Part shown: positions 12,451 through 25,113 of the stretch, piece after piece
Layout of the letters: each line of letters opens with the position of its first letter
Numbering within the stretch: position 1 is the stretch's first letter
NCBI GenBank assembly: GCA_940337035.1
Contig: OW679197.1
Coordinates: 37,764,466 to 37,828,465 of the forward strand
DNA: 64,000 nt
From: Agriotes lineatus
Taxonomy: Eukaryota; Arthropoda; Insecta; Coleoptera; Elateridae
Direction: 5' to 3'
Made by a program: the position numbers and the translations under genes
Notes under the pieces: generated by a model
What the model was told of the DNA's origin: nothing
Seen by the model: the letters and a program-made list of their open reading frames with translations, nothing else
The model's database searches: none

Positions 12451-12792
12451 GTACATTAATACACCGTTATAGCAGCACATTTATGACAATTATTAATCTT
12501 TAATATACAGGGTGTTCTAGAGGTATGCAATATGCTATATGTTTTCATGTTTTCATAATATTTATTAGTTAAAATAGAGCAACTTATAACTCCTTATTTT
12601 TTAAGTGGCAAGTTACGTCTATATGCTGCTTATTTGATAGCTTTATTTTCTCTTTGCAATGATTTAAAATTTAAAAATACCTTATCTTCATCCGTGTTGT
12701 AATAGCCTCTTAATCAAATTAATTTTAGTATCGTTAAGAGCTTCATTATCGCACTCTTTTTAGTTTATTGATGAAGATAAAATATTGAACAA

Positions 12793-12908
12793 TACACGTT
12801 TGCTTATGGCACACAACGAAACTCGTTTGATTGCCGCAAAACTCGGCTCACCGCCTCATTTCGGCAATCAAACTCGTTTCGTTAAGATGCTTATAATCAA
12901 ACTTGTAT
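12793..12908. repeat. Palindrome A, tip arms perfect except a CTCG/CTCG pair
   Basis: Left arm 12815-12836 and right arm 12862-12883 are reverse complements over 22 bases except for the tetranucleotide CTCG, which sits in both arms in the same orientation (12822-12825 and 12873-12876). The outer flanks (ATACACGTTTG left, CAAACTTGTAT right) extend the palindrome to about 116 bp. No gene overlaps it. It shares the direct-CTCG feature with palindromes at 35512, 36157, 36316, 38424, 39128 and 51521. Confidence 0.75.
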
Positions 12909-13527
12909 CGTTAATATCTATTAACAGCTTGTAATATAGTTTTTTAGGTATACGTATTAATACTCGCTGTTAAAGTGAATCTACGAACACTTTTTGCATT
13001 TTTTATTAAAAAAAAATGGTTTACGTAAGTGTATTAAAATTTTTACATCATTAAAAAGCGAACAGAAATGTTTGTTAAATGGGTATCATTTAAATAATAA
13101 GATATTGCTGATACGTTTCTTTCGGCTTAAGCCGAAAAGATATTTTGGACTGTTATTTCTTACAAAGTAGTACTGTTATTTCTTGATGGCTAGCAACGAC
13201 GATGACACACCGGAATAACGCATTTGGCGGCCCGAAAATACGTAGGAAAAGTTTCATTTTTAGTCAGATATGAGAAAAACATTTTGATCGACTATTTACA
13301 ATTTTTGAAAATTACTCCTACGTTGAAATGAACACAACGCATGCTCCTGGAAACTTACACCAATTTGATCGAGATTCACCTTATTTTAATTAATTGCTAA
13401 GTTTCACGTTACAAACAATAGATACTTGAAACCAGTTAATAGATTAAAACGTGTCGATGTAAATTTTTTAGATAGTGAGCTAAAACTGTTTGAAAATCAC
13501 TTTGTTTCTATCGGTTGTTATTATATT

Positions 13528-13793
13528 TATACGGATGGGGCCATAATTATATATAACAACAATGAGATAACATAAATAACAAAATAGAATGCTTGAGTAA
13601 GAAAGAGATGGCCATACGAAGAAATTATTTTAGTAGGAATGTTTAGTTGACAAATGTCATAATTAAATTAAGCGTCAAGCCTTCTCGAATATTTGCTACT
13701 ATGTTTATCTCTTTCTTACTCAAGCAATACGAGTTATTTTCTTGTTCATGTTATCTCATTGCTGTTATATATAATTGTGGCCCCATCGGTATT
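13528..13793. mobile_element. Inverted-repeat (MITE-like or foldback) element
   Basis: The left arm (about 13528-13613) and right arm (about 13705-13793) are inverted copies: ATGGGGCCATAATTATATAT at 13535 against its near-complement ending GGCCCCAT at 13786, then ATGAGATAACAT, then TTGAGTAAGAAAGAGAT. The arms are about 85-90 bp around a spacer of about 90 bp. There is no coding capacity. Exact ends and target duplication are unclear. Confidence 0.6.
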
Positions 13794-13799
13794 ATATTA

Positions 13800-16700
13800 T
13801 CAGCTTTCACATGCATCTTTTACCTACCATATTTAGAATATGAACAATGACGGTTTTGGCGAATCTATTTGAACTTTTTTGTGCGTGTAAAATATCTATT
13901 ACGCTGAATAGAACAAATTGCCACATTTAGATTAATGGTTAAATTAATAAATACATACATTTATTCATCCGAGTTTGGAAATATTGCATTTATTGTTTTG
14001 CATTGTTATTTGTTTACTGTGGTACGATCACCTATCATAAGTTACATAACGTTTAAAATTTTCAAACAAAATCTTTTTAGTTGTACAAATTGCCCCACTA
14101 GGGCTTGTGTATCACAGAGAAGAAAGTTTATGTTATATTAAAATTTGGAAAGCTGAATAAAAATTCAATAGGCTCGTCAACATAATGTTCGAAATTTTTT
14201 TGTAATTAAATTTGTCTTAAAGAATTAAACGCAAAAAATCCCGCTATTTTTCAAGGTAAGTTCGACTTCTAAATCTAATTTCTTCTGTAGATTTGCGATC
14301 CCAAACCACAACGTTCGTTGCTGTAGGTTGATGGCTAGTTTCAAAAATGGCCAGCTAAACATATTTTCGGCTGAGAAATTTGTAAGGAAAACATATGTTT
14401 TTACATAATAAATATGTTTTGTGTATTTACCACGTTTATTAAAAATGCAATAAACAGCAACTTAGTATCACGAAAAGTGGTTAAGATCTTATCTGCCATG
14501 TTTACAAGTAAATTAAAAAGTAATTTTGGGAGCACTGTTCACGACGTTACGGAAAACATTAGCTAACTACGAAGCCGAAAAGGCCATTCATTTAATTACA
14601 CAACAGAGGTTATGCATTTTTACAGTTTATTTGAAAGAACCTTCCAAGTGATTGCAAAATGGCGGAACTCACCTCCCCTAATATCCTATTGTTTCTAGTA
14701 ACTTCATCACTGGGCAGCGAGATGAAGTGTCTGTTGATGGTGTGGAGAATTTCTTCCATGGTTAATTAGCGGAGGGGTAGTTGAGCAGAAAGCAGCACAC
14801 AAACCAACGCCAATTTAAGACCGGGTGCAACTACTGCAAAATGCCGAATAATTTGTAGGTCGTTGCTGATAGAACTATCGACGTGTCCAGCGAATCAAAA
14901 TGCGCAGCAAAGTTACTTAGCCAATAAGCATCCAGCCTTTAAGTAAGTGGCTTTAGATTTTAAAGAGGATAAACGATTGACAATTACAATTGAGCGGCAA
15001 ACTATTATAATCACTAATGGTTTAAAATATGTCATAGTAATTGTAAAAACAAAACAATTGCCACTTCCGAAATCAAAATTCAAATAAGTACGCAAGCACT
15101 ACTGTTAACTAAAGGCAATAAATTTAACTATTAGTTGGCTTTCGATGTAAACAAAACAATATTTAGATTAACCAAATATTTGGAGCAACAACTGTTAGCT
15201 TTAGAATGTAAATGTGAAAAGCACTCGACCTTTTAACTGCTGGAAATTGACTTTGAATATCTATTTAAAAGACGGTGCCGCTCCTACTAGGTGAAATTCC
15301 AAGAAACAGCTGTTCCTCCATATACAAAGTTTTTATCTCCAAAAAACACTTCGAACCGTTATCTCTGCAGTTCGGGGATTCCCCGAAGGAATAGGAATGT
15401 GCTATAAATAGTTGCAAATAACGAAATAACAAGATGAAAGACAGTGGCGTAGCTACAAGTTGTGGGCTCCTCCACAAGGTTTTTTAATGGAGTCCTTAAG
15501 AGGACGCTTTAGAAAAATCATGAAATTCTTTCAACTTAGCTGTAGGAAGAACATTAATGGGCTACGACTTATAAGAGTAGAAATCAAAGTGTTATTGATT
15601 GTTGAAACTTGCGTAGGTAAATTTTGGTTCAAAACGGTAAAGAGTGATAGAGACAACCACAAATAGTTCTTCAGGGCCTTACAGTGTTCTCACGTATTGC
15701 ATGCCTTTGCATCTTTTCTGTTTATGTATTATTATTGTAACTTGTTTATTTGCTATGGCGTTTGTCCCGAATTAAATAAAAGCAATGATTAGAAAATAAA
15801 ATTTATTAACGAGTTCTTTCCCACAGAATTTTTAGAAGAATTTGGAAAGTTCGTCAGAAACATTGAAAACGCATTGCATATGATGAGATGATAACACAGA
15901 AAAATGTGACTAAATGTTATACTACTCGTCATTTCTTTGTTATTTAACGAAATATACGTTCATTAAAAATAAAGGTAGATTTCATATAAATCGTCTGGAC
16001 TTAATGCAAAAGTTATAAAGGCATGTGCCTACTGTGAATCGTCGGTAAATGGTAAATGTCATGACTTGAGCAATTTTTTTCAATTTTCAGGAATAAGAAA
16101 TTCTATTCAACAACGAAATCCATTGCAACTAGTCCGAAGTTAATATATAATAATATAGGAGAATTGGGAGCCCTTAAGTAATACAATATGTAATATAGCT
16201 AACATTGCTGTAATTTTGTCTAAATTTTACAATAACAATTTTGTTTTAGAGTTGCAGTTTATGAATAAATACAAAATTTAATTCATTGTATTAACTGGAA
16301 CCCATAGCTATCTATGTACCCAGGGCGTAAGAAGAAGTTTGTGGTCAGCAGCGTGAAAATTAGAGTCCTAGAGGTTGCTGCGGGCTGTAACACGACAAGG
16401 GCTATAAACCCTAGCCATACGCGAAGTGCATACAATATTTTATGCAGTGACACATGATCTCTTAATAAATAGGATGTAAACTGGCCAATTCCGCCCGGGA
16501 GTATATACATTTACATATTGTAAGAAAGTAATTAATTAACTATAGTTCTTATAACAATTGTTAAAACTAACTGCTTACGTTAGGAATAATACATCGTTAA
16601 ATATTGCTATGAACACATTTTAAGCCTCTATGATTATTATATCAATTAATAATAATTATTCATGCATATCAAATATGTTTTATAAAATATTCCACAAATG

Positions 16701-18014
16701 CACTAGTTTAATTTTTGTAAATAGTATAAAATAGCATTGGTTTTCATAATAATTGTAAAACTGTATTAAAAATAGTGTTAGCCTTGATATAAACAAAATG
16801 TAATTAGAGTAGACTTGGAAATGATGTTAAGCAAATGTATTTCTTGTAAATCAAATAATACTTGCTAGGATGTAGAGACCCGACCCAAATTAGATTATTG
16901 TTTACTAGTTAAATTATAAAATCCACAACAATATATTGATGCACTTTACTCAATAAATTCATTCAAACGTCCCTGAACGCGAACTACTGGTACGTTTAGA
17001 ACGTGACGTAAAAGTATTCCGTGCGCCTCGTATTTACGAAAATGAATTACTTCGCCCATTGAACACAGAATGAACATGTCACCACAGTTTTCGAAAAATA
17101 GTTATTTTTATACCTACTCACTGAAGTTTAACTTTTTAGCACGAATGTGGAATTTAGTTGCAAAGGCCCACAGGGGGAATAAAAAAAGTGTTAGTGTGAA
17201 TGGGCATATTCTGTTTTTTTTTAAATCGAGAAATCAAGAAATCTTTAAGAACGTTTAATAATTTGTTGGGTAAATTGTTAATATTTTGTTGGTTAAATGG
17301 TTAATGTAGATATTAACATACCAAAGAGTAGTGTTCTCACAAATAAAGATTTGTTCTGGCAACTAAAGGACACGATTTCTACAATGCAGAAGTGTATTCT
17401 TATTTTCTTATATATTGCTATGGTATTATATCCGCCAGCAATTCTGTTTGATATTGAGTTGTGTTTTAAAATAATTAAATCAATTTAAAAACAGGGAATT
17501 GGTTACAGTTTAATCGTTAAGAGTATTAATATTGCCTAATACGAGGCTTGCTTAGTAAAATGATTATTTGTATGTCATGATAAGAGTTAAATGGGATTTG
17601 ATAAACATGAACAACTTACGTTTGGAGCAGGTTGCATTTGAGGAGCTAGTAATTGAAAGAATACGTTTACGGATTGCTTTTAGATTGGTACAAGACGTTT
17701 TCACAGCCAGTAAAGAGAAATAGTCAAATGTAACAATTATGCAAAAGTTTACTATGAAATAATGTTTATGAGTAATACAAATAGTTTTCATAAAGGGTAA
17801 ATGTGATATCTACTTGCAATACTTTTAAGATGAGTGAGCATAAAGTCACATGCGAATGTGAAATGCATACTACAGTATGACCAGAAATATACAGTACTGA
17901 ATTAGAGAGAGAATATTGCTTAAATTGGCAAAATAAGTTTGACGTTAATGTCACTTCCATGGCAACTCAGATTAGAGTTACAATTTCGGTACTGTATATT
18001 TACGGTCATAGTTA
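13800..18014. other. Unassigned AT-rich DNA
   Basis: No recognisable gene, RNA or element. The open frames of 60-75 codons are what AT-rich DNA gives by chance. One short open stretch at about 16960-17068 reads PERELLVRLERDVKVFRAPR then an early stop; it has a coding look but matches nothing I recognise. Confidence 0.5.
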
Positions 18015-18428
18015 TTACAAGGCAAGAGGTTTCTGTAGTGTTACGTGAAAAGCGTACTTAGCGTTTGAATTTATTTTTTCGCATATACTTGGTCGTATAA
18101 ACCCTTCACTATTTGGAGCATCATAGTCATGTAAACGTAGCTTAATTGGCCGCTCGCATATGCACCAATAATTGTTATCTGCATTACCGGAAAACTTCGC
18201 TGGGTTTCGTTTTATTCTCGCATATTTGGTTATATGTTCAAATTCTGATCTTATCGTGCAGGCATCTTTTTTATTTCGGCCTTTTCGAGATAAAATACCA
18301 CTTGTTGCGGCTTGAATAGCGTTCTTTTCCGTAGGTGGCTTCAAATTAGCAACAAGCATGTAATTGTCGTTCCCCAGAAAAGCCTGTGAGTAGCTACTCA
18401 ATTTTTGGTTTTTGGTAGCGTTTGGCAT
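18015..18428 (-). CDS. Unrecognised 137-codon open frame
   Basis: This is the longest open frame in the otherwise empty 13.8-22 kb stretch, starting at ATG 18426-18428. It is rich in K, N and S, with a cysteine pair in NYWCICERP and a second half reading KLRLHDYDAPN. I see no signal peptide, membrane segment or catalytic motif. It may be chance, a host exon, or an element relic; the WCIC pair alone does not make a zinc finger. Confidence 0.2.
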   Translation of the reverse strand: MPNATKNQKLSSYSQAFLGNDNYMLVANLKPPTEKNAIQAATSGILSRKGRNKKDACTIRSEFEHITKYARIKRNPAKFSGNADNNYWCICERPIKLRLHDYDAPNSEGFIRPSICEKINSNAKYAFHVTLQKPLAL

Positions 18429-18429
18429 T

Positions 18430-19500
18430 TAGCTAATTACATACGGCATTTCTAGTTTTTCCTCGGAAGTTCTAAGATTCACCGATGCAACTTGCTTTGA
18501 GAGCATTCCCTTCGGTCTGTGATTCCCTTTTGACCATGATTTACATCGCTTGAGCAGTCCGCTGTGCAGTCACATTTCGCTTACGACCTGGTGCTTTCTG
18601 CAAGCACCCTCACCTGCTGCTAGCATAGCTGCGTGTTATTCAACCGACACACCTGGTCGGTTCCTTTCAGGACTCAGCCGATTGTAAATTGGATTAATGA
18701 TATTCATTCTGCGAGCTTCAGGTATATTAACGTAGATAAATTAAGGTAAGATTGCTTGTAGCTCATTACTGTTGGCTCAATATTTAATTGCTTGGTAGCT
18801 CTCAGTCTGTAGTTTAAAATTAAATTGGTAGACCTCTAATTGCTTATTTAATATGTTAATTGCTAGTATAAAATGCTACCTTCGGGGTGTACCTTTCGCT
18901 TAAGTAATGCCTTTAGAATCTGTTGTACGGCCTATTATATTCAGGTTTGCCTAATAAATCCAATGCACTGTTTATGTTATTTATTGTGTGATTTCGTTAC
19001 TACTATCTTTTTGTATTTCAGATATTGCCTGCTGTGATTATTGGATTTAAGTTCTCGACCTATCTGAGTATATTTGTTGTAACTAAAGACTTACTGGCGC
19101 TCATAATATTTATCAGTAAAATATAAGTAACTGCACACCATCTTCACTGAGTCCAGTTGGCGGGTCCTTAAGTATACTCTCGTAGCGTTGCGATATTTGA
19201 AGATTTTGGAATATGATAGCTAACAATAGTGCAAAATTCCAAATTGTAACCTGAAAATAAGAAAATTAATATGTTGAGTGAAGTGTGAAAAAGGTGTATT
19301 TAAAATAATCTAGTGCTAAGCTCAAGAAAATAAGTGAGATGTAAATAGCAAGGTAACATTAGATAGACGTAAAAACAAGAAATTGTTTTTGGGCCCTCAG
19401 AAATCAAAAATGTATGTGGGGTCCAAAATGTTGTAATTAAATAATAAAGCCCATTTACCGGCCCTTTGTGTTTACTTGAAGTCCCTGTGTTAAATTTGGT
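18430..19500. other. Unassigned AT-rich DNA
   Basis: I see no gene, inverted repeat or tandem array here. Short open frames lack domain features. Confidence 0.5.
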
Positions 19501-21330
19501 GGCCACAGAAATAATTTAACGCAAATACCGTCAAGACTTGGTTGTTGGACAGCGGCGATTGGGAGTCTTCAGAAGGCAGCTCGGGGGCTGATATATGGTA
19601 TTCGCAGCCATTGTGGAGCAGTGCCAAGCAGCGGAACAGAGGTGTTGGTGCAGCTGGTTTGGGCAGACAAAACTTCAAGAGGTCGCAGCCCGTTGCCGTA
19701 CCTAGCTGCAGACAAGAGAAGCCAGAGGAGGTGTTGGAAAGCAGTTACGTGAGGTAGCGGCGTTTGAGGAAACATAACTGCAGTCTAGCAAAGCGTTCTT
19801 TGCCGATATTTGCCGTAGAAGGCAGGTAGCTGGGGGTTGTTTGCTGTTGATTGCCTTAGAGAGCTTAACCGGTATCGGGAATGCAATATTTAGACATGCA
19901 TGTTTTTATTAGGCAAACAGAGTGTCAGTCCATTTTTAAATTGTGTGAGCGTACGGCTATTAGCGTATTTTCTAAATTACGACCCCACTTGTATATGGGT
20001 TTTTCTTGTTATTCCGCCTGAAGTTAGGCTTATCGAATTTTATTCAAGCATTTAGTGGCTTTATAGCGTTCGCAGCTGTGTCATCAGCTTGCCGCCGTCG
20101 AATCTGAAAGGCACTTATTTTGTATCTTTGCTTATATTCGTTGGCACGTTAGGTTCCAAATTATCGATCTGTCTACGACTTGCTTTTAGGCGTGCTTCTG
20201 GACGAATTTAACAAACAACGGCCATGGGTGCGAGAGAGAGGGCCAGTTACAGCTCGACTGTACCGAGACCTTTTTATCGATCGCGCTGTCTGACTGCATT
20301 CTCGAGGCTGTCTGGGCGGTTTTGTCAGTTCAGTTGGCACCCGACTTTCTAAAAGGCTACAAATAGCTTTGACGCGTGGTGTTTGTTGCCGGCGTGGGGA
20401 TGGACGACCTCGTTTGCTACGTTTCACGCAGTAAATCTCCCGATTAGCGAGTTCCCGTTATTTTGGGGTGTCCGTCTTAGTAAATGAGCCGTGAGCCGAT
20501 ATAACCCCTGTTGTGGGGGATCAAATGGAGAGAGGTTTATCCCTGGTTAATTTTACATGAGAATTGGCGTGCCTTGTCGATTATTCCGGTTGCATCGTGG
20601 CTTCTAGTTAGGAAACTACTTGTGTAATAACTAACGTTTATTTCAACACACCCTGCCGACACGCAGTATGCGTAGACTTTTATTTTACAGTGCCACTTGA
20701 TGGTGCCTAACATGTTATGTAACAACTAAGATGCACCCCCCCCTTTTCTGTAACGTGCATTGTAACATTGTGTTGCCTTTGTTGCCTTATGTGTCTGAAG
20801 AACAACAGACCTATTTGTTAAACGCCCCCGCTGTATTTTCTTTGTGTTAACTGCTGTGTTTCAGTGTAAACAATTTGTAGTGTCGTCGCCAGATTGGCGA
20901 CTGGTGTATGATTGGTGTAAAGCGGATCCTGGACGAATTTTATGAGCGTCGATGTAGGTTTGAGCGTTCTAGCTGCCGCCTCCAGGGAGCCCCAAGGCTA
21001 CACACATACCCCACCTCGTTTGGCTTTCGAGTTTCTGTCAGACGTGGGTTTAATTATTTTGCAACACCTTGGTTATGTCGTCACGCTTGCCCCTATGGAA
21101 TGCTTTTGGTAGAACCACGCCCATCTCCCTGAGCGTATTCAGCGCGTCTATTAGTCTCTTCTCGAGAATTCTAGGGCAAATGGTGACATTTCCCAGAGGT
21201 GACAAGTTTGGTGGCACTCTCGTACCCCGAGGTGTCTTAAAAACAGTTTTTTACCGTAACAAGAGCCGCCTTTTATATTCTGAACCTGGGAGTGTCAATT
21301 AACGAATTTTGCAACAGATATAATAGCAAT
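19500..21330. other. G+C-richer block, unassigned, possibly a decayed LTR region
   Basis: Base composition rises clearly against both flanks (for example GGTGTTGGTGCAGCTGG near 19643 and the CCGGCGTGGGGATGG stretch near 20390). Near 20887 the string CGCCAGATTGGCGACTGG contains TGGCGAC, a start seen in some Gypsy primer-binding sites. No coding motif was found, so an LTR origin is only a suggestion. Confidence 0.25.
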
Positions 21331-22441
21331 CTAGAAAATTGTCATTTCAGCTCATTTGTTACAACCCAACCTATGATTTGAGAATGGTATGTTCACAAGC
21401 TAGCCATTATAATAAATATTTAAGGATTGAGCACAAAAGGGCAGAATACTCGGTTACTCGGATAAATTTGTAAATATAATTTTTAATTGGCAATTAGAGT
21501 AGATAAAAACGTTGTAAAGCATTTGATATTACAAAACACTAAACATTCAATCTTTCCATATGTGTGTGAGTTGCAATTTAAAACTATAAGTATTAGCACC
21601 GCTCAATATAGTGTCCACTGCAATATAAACTTGACTGTAGAGGGTGTTATGTGGGCCAAACATCCCAACAACTGAAAGGCGAATTCATCAACAGAGTTTC
21701 CTTTTGAATTGCTGCCCTGAAGAATGAATCCCAATTACATACTATATTGTTTTATCAATCAGTCGTTCGTTACTGTCAAGTAGTTTCAATTCTTGTAGAT
21801 TATGTTGGCGCTTTCTGTCGCCCATAGCCAACTGAAAAAGTTGTACAACAGTTGATTACTACTTATTTTTCGTATAATGACGATTCGACGTTCTTCACTG
21901 TCGATTTCAAAAATGTTATTTTTGGAAATTTTCGGAAAATTATAGAAAAAGAAATGTTGATTTCAGTCTCTCATAGTATGAGGGTTACAGTGAAACTGAA
22001 GTAGTCACTCTGCCACAGACCGCCCCCACATCGTAAACCGCTTACCGGCGCAATGGCCCTTCGGTAATCCAGGACAACCTGGAAGCCAAGGACAACATCG
22101 ACAAGAGGAACGGAGGTCTTGATTTAACCTTAGTATAGTGGTATATCTTAACACGCCTCGGTTTATAGCTCAGCGGTAGGGTTACTTCAATGGCGTCGGT
22201 TTCGGAAGAGGAGGGTGGGCGTTACCCTCAGCTAGACACTGGATTTGATTGGAACAAAGTTTATTATATTTACACTACTAACTAACATACAGATAAGCTT
22301 ATAACTAGGTAACATATATGTACAGAAAAAGAAAAATGGCGGATTGGCATCCGCAGTTGGAAGCTGGTGTGGTCCTTCGGAGGCGGTGCCGGCGGCTAAA
22401 GTGGCTCCGTGTCCAAATCCCACGAAGACGGCAGGCTCTCT
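21331..22441. other. Unassigned DNA
   Basis: There is no gene. At 22160-22180 TAGCTCAGCGGTAGGGT matches a tRNA A box, but no anticodon arm or B box follows, so no tRNA or SINE is called. Confidence 0.4.
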
Positions 22442-22762
22442 GTCCAGCGAAGGCGATTGGCTCTAAGTCCAACGAAGGCGGTTGGCTCTAAGTCCAGCGG
22501 AGGCGATTGGCTCGAAGTCCAACGAAGGCGATTGGCTCTAAGTCCAACGAATGCGGTTGGCTCTGTCCAGTAGATGCGGCAGACAGCTAAGTCCAGTGGA
22601 TGCGGCAGGCTCTATGTCCAGTAGATGTGGTAGACAGCTAAGTCCAGTAGATGCGGTAGACAGCTAAGTCCAGTGGATGCGGCAGGCTCTATGTCCAGTA
22701 GATGCGGTAGACAGCTAAGTCCAGTAGATGCGGCAAACAGCTATGTCCAACCAAGGTGATAG
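22442..22762 (+). repeat. Minisatellite, about 12-13 units of 25-26 bp
   Basis: Units begin GTCCA. The first part uses GTCCAACGAAGGCGATTGG followed by CTCTAA; the second uses GTCCAGTAGATGCGGCAGAC followed by AGCTAA. The two unit types are blocks rather than intermixed, showing local homogenisation. It is a head-to-tail tandem array without unique spacers, so it is not a CRISPR. It sits next to a TATA-like TTTAAATAG and AATAAA on the - strand, so it could lie inside an LTR, but I cannot delimit one. Confidence 0.85.
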
Positions 22763-23398
22763 GCTCTGGAGAGGGCTGGGGCTGGTAGATCCTTGGAAGG
22801 CTGGAGCTGCTAGCTGATCCTGAAAGGCTGGATGCTGTTGGCTGACTCTCCTGGGTTGAGTGAGTTCCTACTGCCAGCGTGCGACTATTTAAAGGGGCCA
22901 GTTCTTTGTCAGACGCGATCTCGCAGCCCATTGGTCGAGGTAGAAGGGATGTTTTGGCCCGTTTTTGATGCATTTCGAATTATCGCGTTTAATTGCGTGG
23001 CGCGATCAATTATCGACCTGATTTGTGTCGCATGGCATAGCTCGCGAAACGGCGGTCCTTTTGATACCTGATATGAGGGTGTTTGTCGCTAAACTCGCCG
23101 AATGAATTAATTTTCCCAATGCCCTTGCATATATCGCGCATGTTATTTTTGCGTGCGCGCTCGTTGACCGTTTGAGGCTCAAATTTCATACTTGCTTCAA
23201 AAAAATTCGTCTAATTTTTCCCTGTATTTTGATACTAGACAACCCTGTCTTAGTTTATTGCTTTTGTGAAAATTTCTTAATTTAAGTAAATTCAATCTGC
23301 AATGCTGATACATTCGTTGGTATTAATTTCCCTTGCCGGACGGTGGGTGATCTGCCTGCCTACCCCGGCGATTTTAAGAATTCGGGCTTGTACTCGAG
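22763..23398. other. Unassigned DNA flanking the minisatellite
   Basis: No gene is seen. The minus strand has GGCCCCTTTAAATAGTCGCA at about 22885-22904, a plausible TATA element, which with an AATAAA at about 22260 on the same strand would fit an LTR promoter and poly(A) signal. Confidence 0.3.
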
Positions 23399-23653
23399 CT
23401 AAAATTGGTGCTTCTTCTTCCAGAAAAATGTGGCGCGCTCGGCGTGTGTTGCTGCTGTCGATTCGCGGATTGTTTTAATAATTAGCGGTGGTTTTCCCTT
23501 TCGTTTGATATCAAACACGGGGTATTCCGGGGCCGCGTTGTATTTTTTTATGTGCCCTTTTAAGTATAAGCGCTCTTGCTCATACGTGAGGCGTATTTCG
23601 CTTGCTGTCGCCTTTCTTGGCCGGCCGGTTCCAATAAAGTTTATGAACGCCAC
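23399..23653 (-). CDS. Unrecognised open frame, 84 codons
   Basis: The frame is basic and charged (GRPRKATASEIRLTYEQERL near its N-terminus, DIKRKGKPPLIIKTI later) and has a better coding look than its neighbours. It lies upstream, on the same strand, of the TATA-like and poly(A)-like signals at 22900 and 22260. It could be the C-terminal end of a retrotransposon polyprotein, but I recognise no domain. Confidence 0.25.
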   Translation of the reverse strand: MAFINFIGTGRPRKATASEIRLTYEQERLYLKGHIKKYNAAPEYPVFDIKRKGKPPLIIKTIRESTAATHAERATFFWKKKHQF

Positions 23654-23659
23654 TTTGCT

Positions 23660-24583
23660 GCACTTTAAAATTTCGCTGGGGTTGCCATTAGTTTTATTGT
23701 TTTATGTTTCTACGAGGGTTTTTGAAACTAGATATATTTTCTCCTTGTTTGTGCAAGATCGCGACGGCTTGGTAAACAGATGTTTTTAGGGCCCTTTGTA
23801 CTGTCGTACATTTTCTTTGTTGATCTGATCTGTTTATCGGTTCGTATCAATCTAATGCGGCGAATAATTGCCTGACTGAAGAGCGGCTAGACCCAAGAGA
23901 CTAACTTCAGGGCACCTGGGTCATCTCGTTTCTAAATGTCTTCCGCGTCAGGAGGGATTTCCTAGCGTGGTGACCCCATATTCTTGAGAAGAATACATAA
24001 TACATTTTATGGGGCTCAAGAAAGGCTCCTCGGAGGAAGAGAGGGCGGATCCTAAGCCATAGGACGCCAATTGTTGTATGAGAGTGTAATAGATACAGGA
24101 AACGGATTCGTCTGCTGAACCGTCAGACATAGAATACAAAACTGCAGAGAAAAACGTAGAACACAAAACTGCAGAGATGGAAGTGCAGACGAAGAAGCTT
24201 TCCGGAACTCAAATAAGGAATATCCCGAAAGAAAAATAATCACGAACGAAAGAGAAACCCCATCCATGCTTAGAAGAAGAAAGAGGTTAAGATAAAGAAG
24301 AGTGGAGGTACTCACCTGGCCCACTTAGACTCTCTGTAGTTAAATAGCCGGCTAAAGAACTTGCGAGCGGTGTTGCCGCTCGCAGTCGAGGTCGCAGTGG
24401 AAACTCGAGCGCTCGGGAGAGAGTTCGACTCCCGGTCGGGGCGCTTAGTTTAAAGAATGATAGGTCTAGTGACGCTCGCACCCCCCTGATGTAATATGAA
24501 AAGCGGTTCCAGGGGGGGAACGGCAGTAGAGCTTAGGGAAGAAAAAATTTCTTATAGAGAAGCTACAACAAGAACATACGTAA
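23660..24583. other. Unassigned DNA
   Basis: No gene is recognised. A GAGTTCGACTCCC string near 24421 resembles a tRNA T loop but has no matching stems (see rejected items). Confidence 0.4.
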
Positions 24584-25113
24584 GCGGACCTAATCCACAA
24601 CAAATTAGTCGCAGCTCTAAACCAAACTCTCACTAAGAGTACTAGTCCACCTCAATTTAAAGGCACTAGGTATACGGGAGGTGCTTATGGATTACGTGTG
24701 CCAACTCCTCCACCGAAGATTGACGTTAGAAAATGGTCAACAGTCTAGGGAAAGGAGAAGGAGCAAATCTGACAACTGTCGAGGAGAAGGACCTTCCTAA
24801 TCGACCCAAACTACTCATCTGAATACCAGAGGCTGTCGATACGGACACCGCGAAGTCTCGGATGGAGATTTAGAATCCTGGCCTCAGCACGGAAGGCTGA
24901 CAACGCCTGAGCCGCAAGAAAGATTAGGGAGAAGTATTAATGGCCTTTTCAGTAGACGGGGCCTTCTATACCGCTCTTGAATGGTGGCGCTTTGCTGGGA
25001 TGAAAATGTTCAGGCCTACAAAACCAATAAGGGTAGTCCAAGGAAACCTTCACCGCTTCGGCTACGACCTGCGACAGTACCCTCATACAGGAATCCTGAG
25101 TGTACAAGGGTAA
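24584..25113 (+). pseudogene. Two short open stretches with a coding look, unrecognised
   Basis: The 24584-24748 frame (55 codons) reads ...GGAYGLRVPTPPPKIDVRKW; the 24940-25113 frame (ATG start, 58 codons) reads MAFSVDGAFYTALEWWRF and later IRVVQGNLHRFGYDLRQYP. The block between them is G+C-richer than its flanks and also has open pieces in shifting frames. This looks like one decayed coding region of several hundred bases. I cannot name a family; a retrotransposon gag or an old viral insertion are both possible. Confidence 0.25.

Noticed and set aside
16950..17070. Short coding-looking stretch (PERELLVRLERDVKVF) as bacterial contamination or a host exon
   Set aside because: Only about 36 codons between stops, no splice signals I trust and no family recognised; too little to call.
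22160..22180. tRNA A-box match TAGCTCAGCGGTAGGGT
   Set aside because: No anticodon stem or B box follows; an isolated A box is frequent by chance.
22442..22762. CRISPR-like array
   Set aside because: Head-to-tail units without unique spacers, in a eukaryotic setting; it is a minisatellite.
24415..24445. tRNA-like GAGTTCGACTCCC string
   Set aside because: The bases around the loop cannot form a 5-bp T stem and no D or anticodon arm lies upstream at the right distance.
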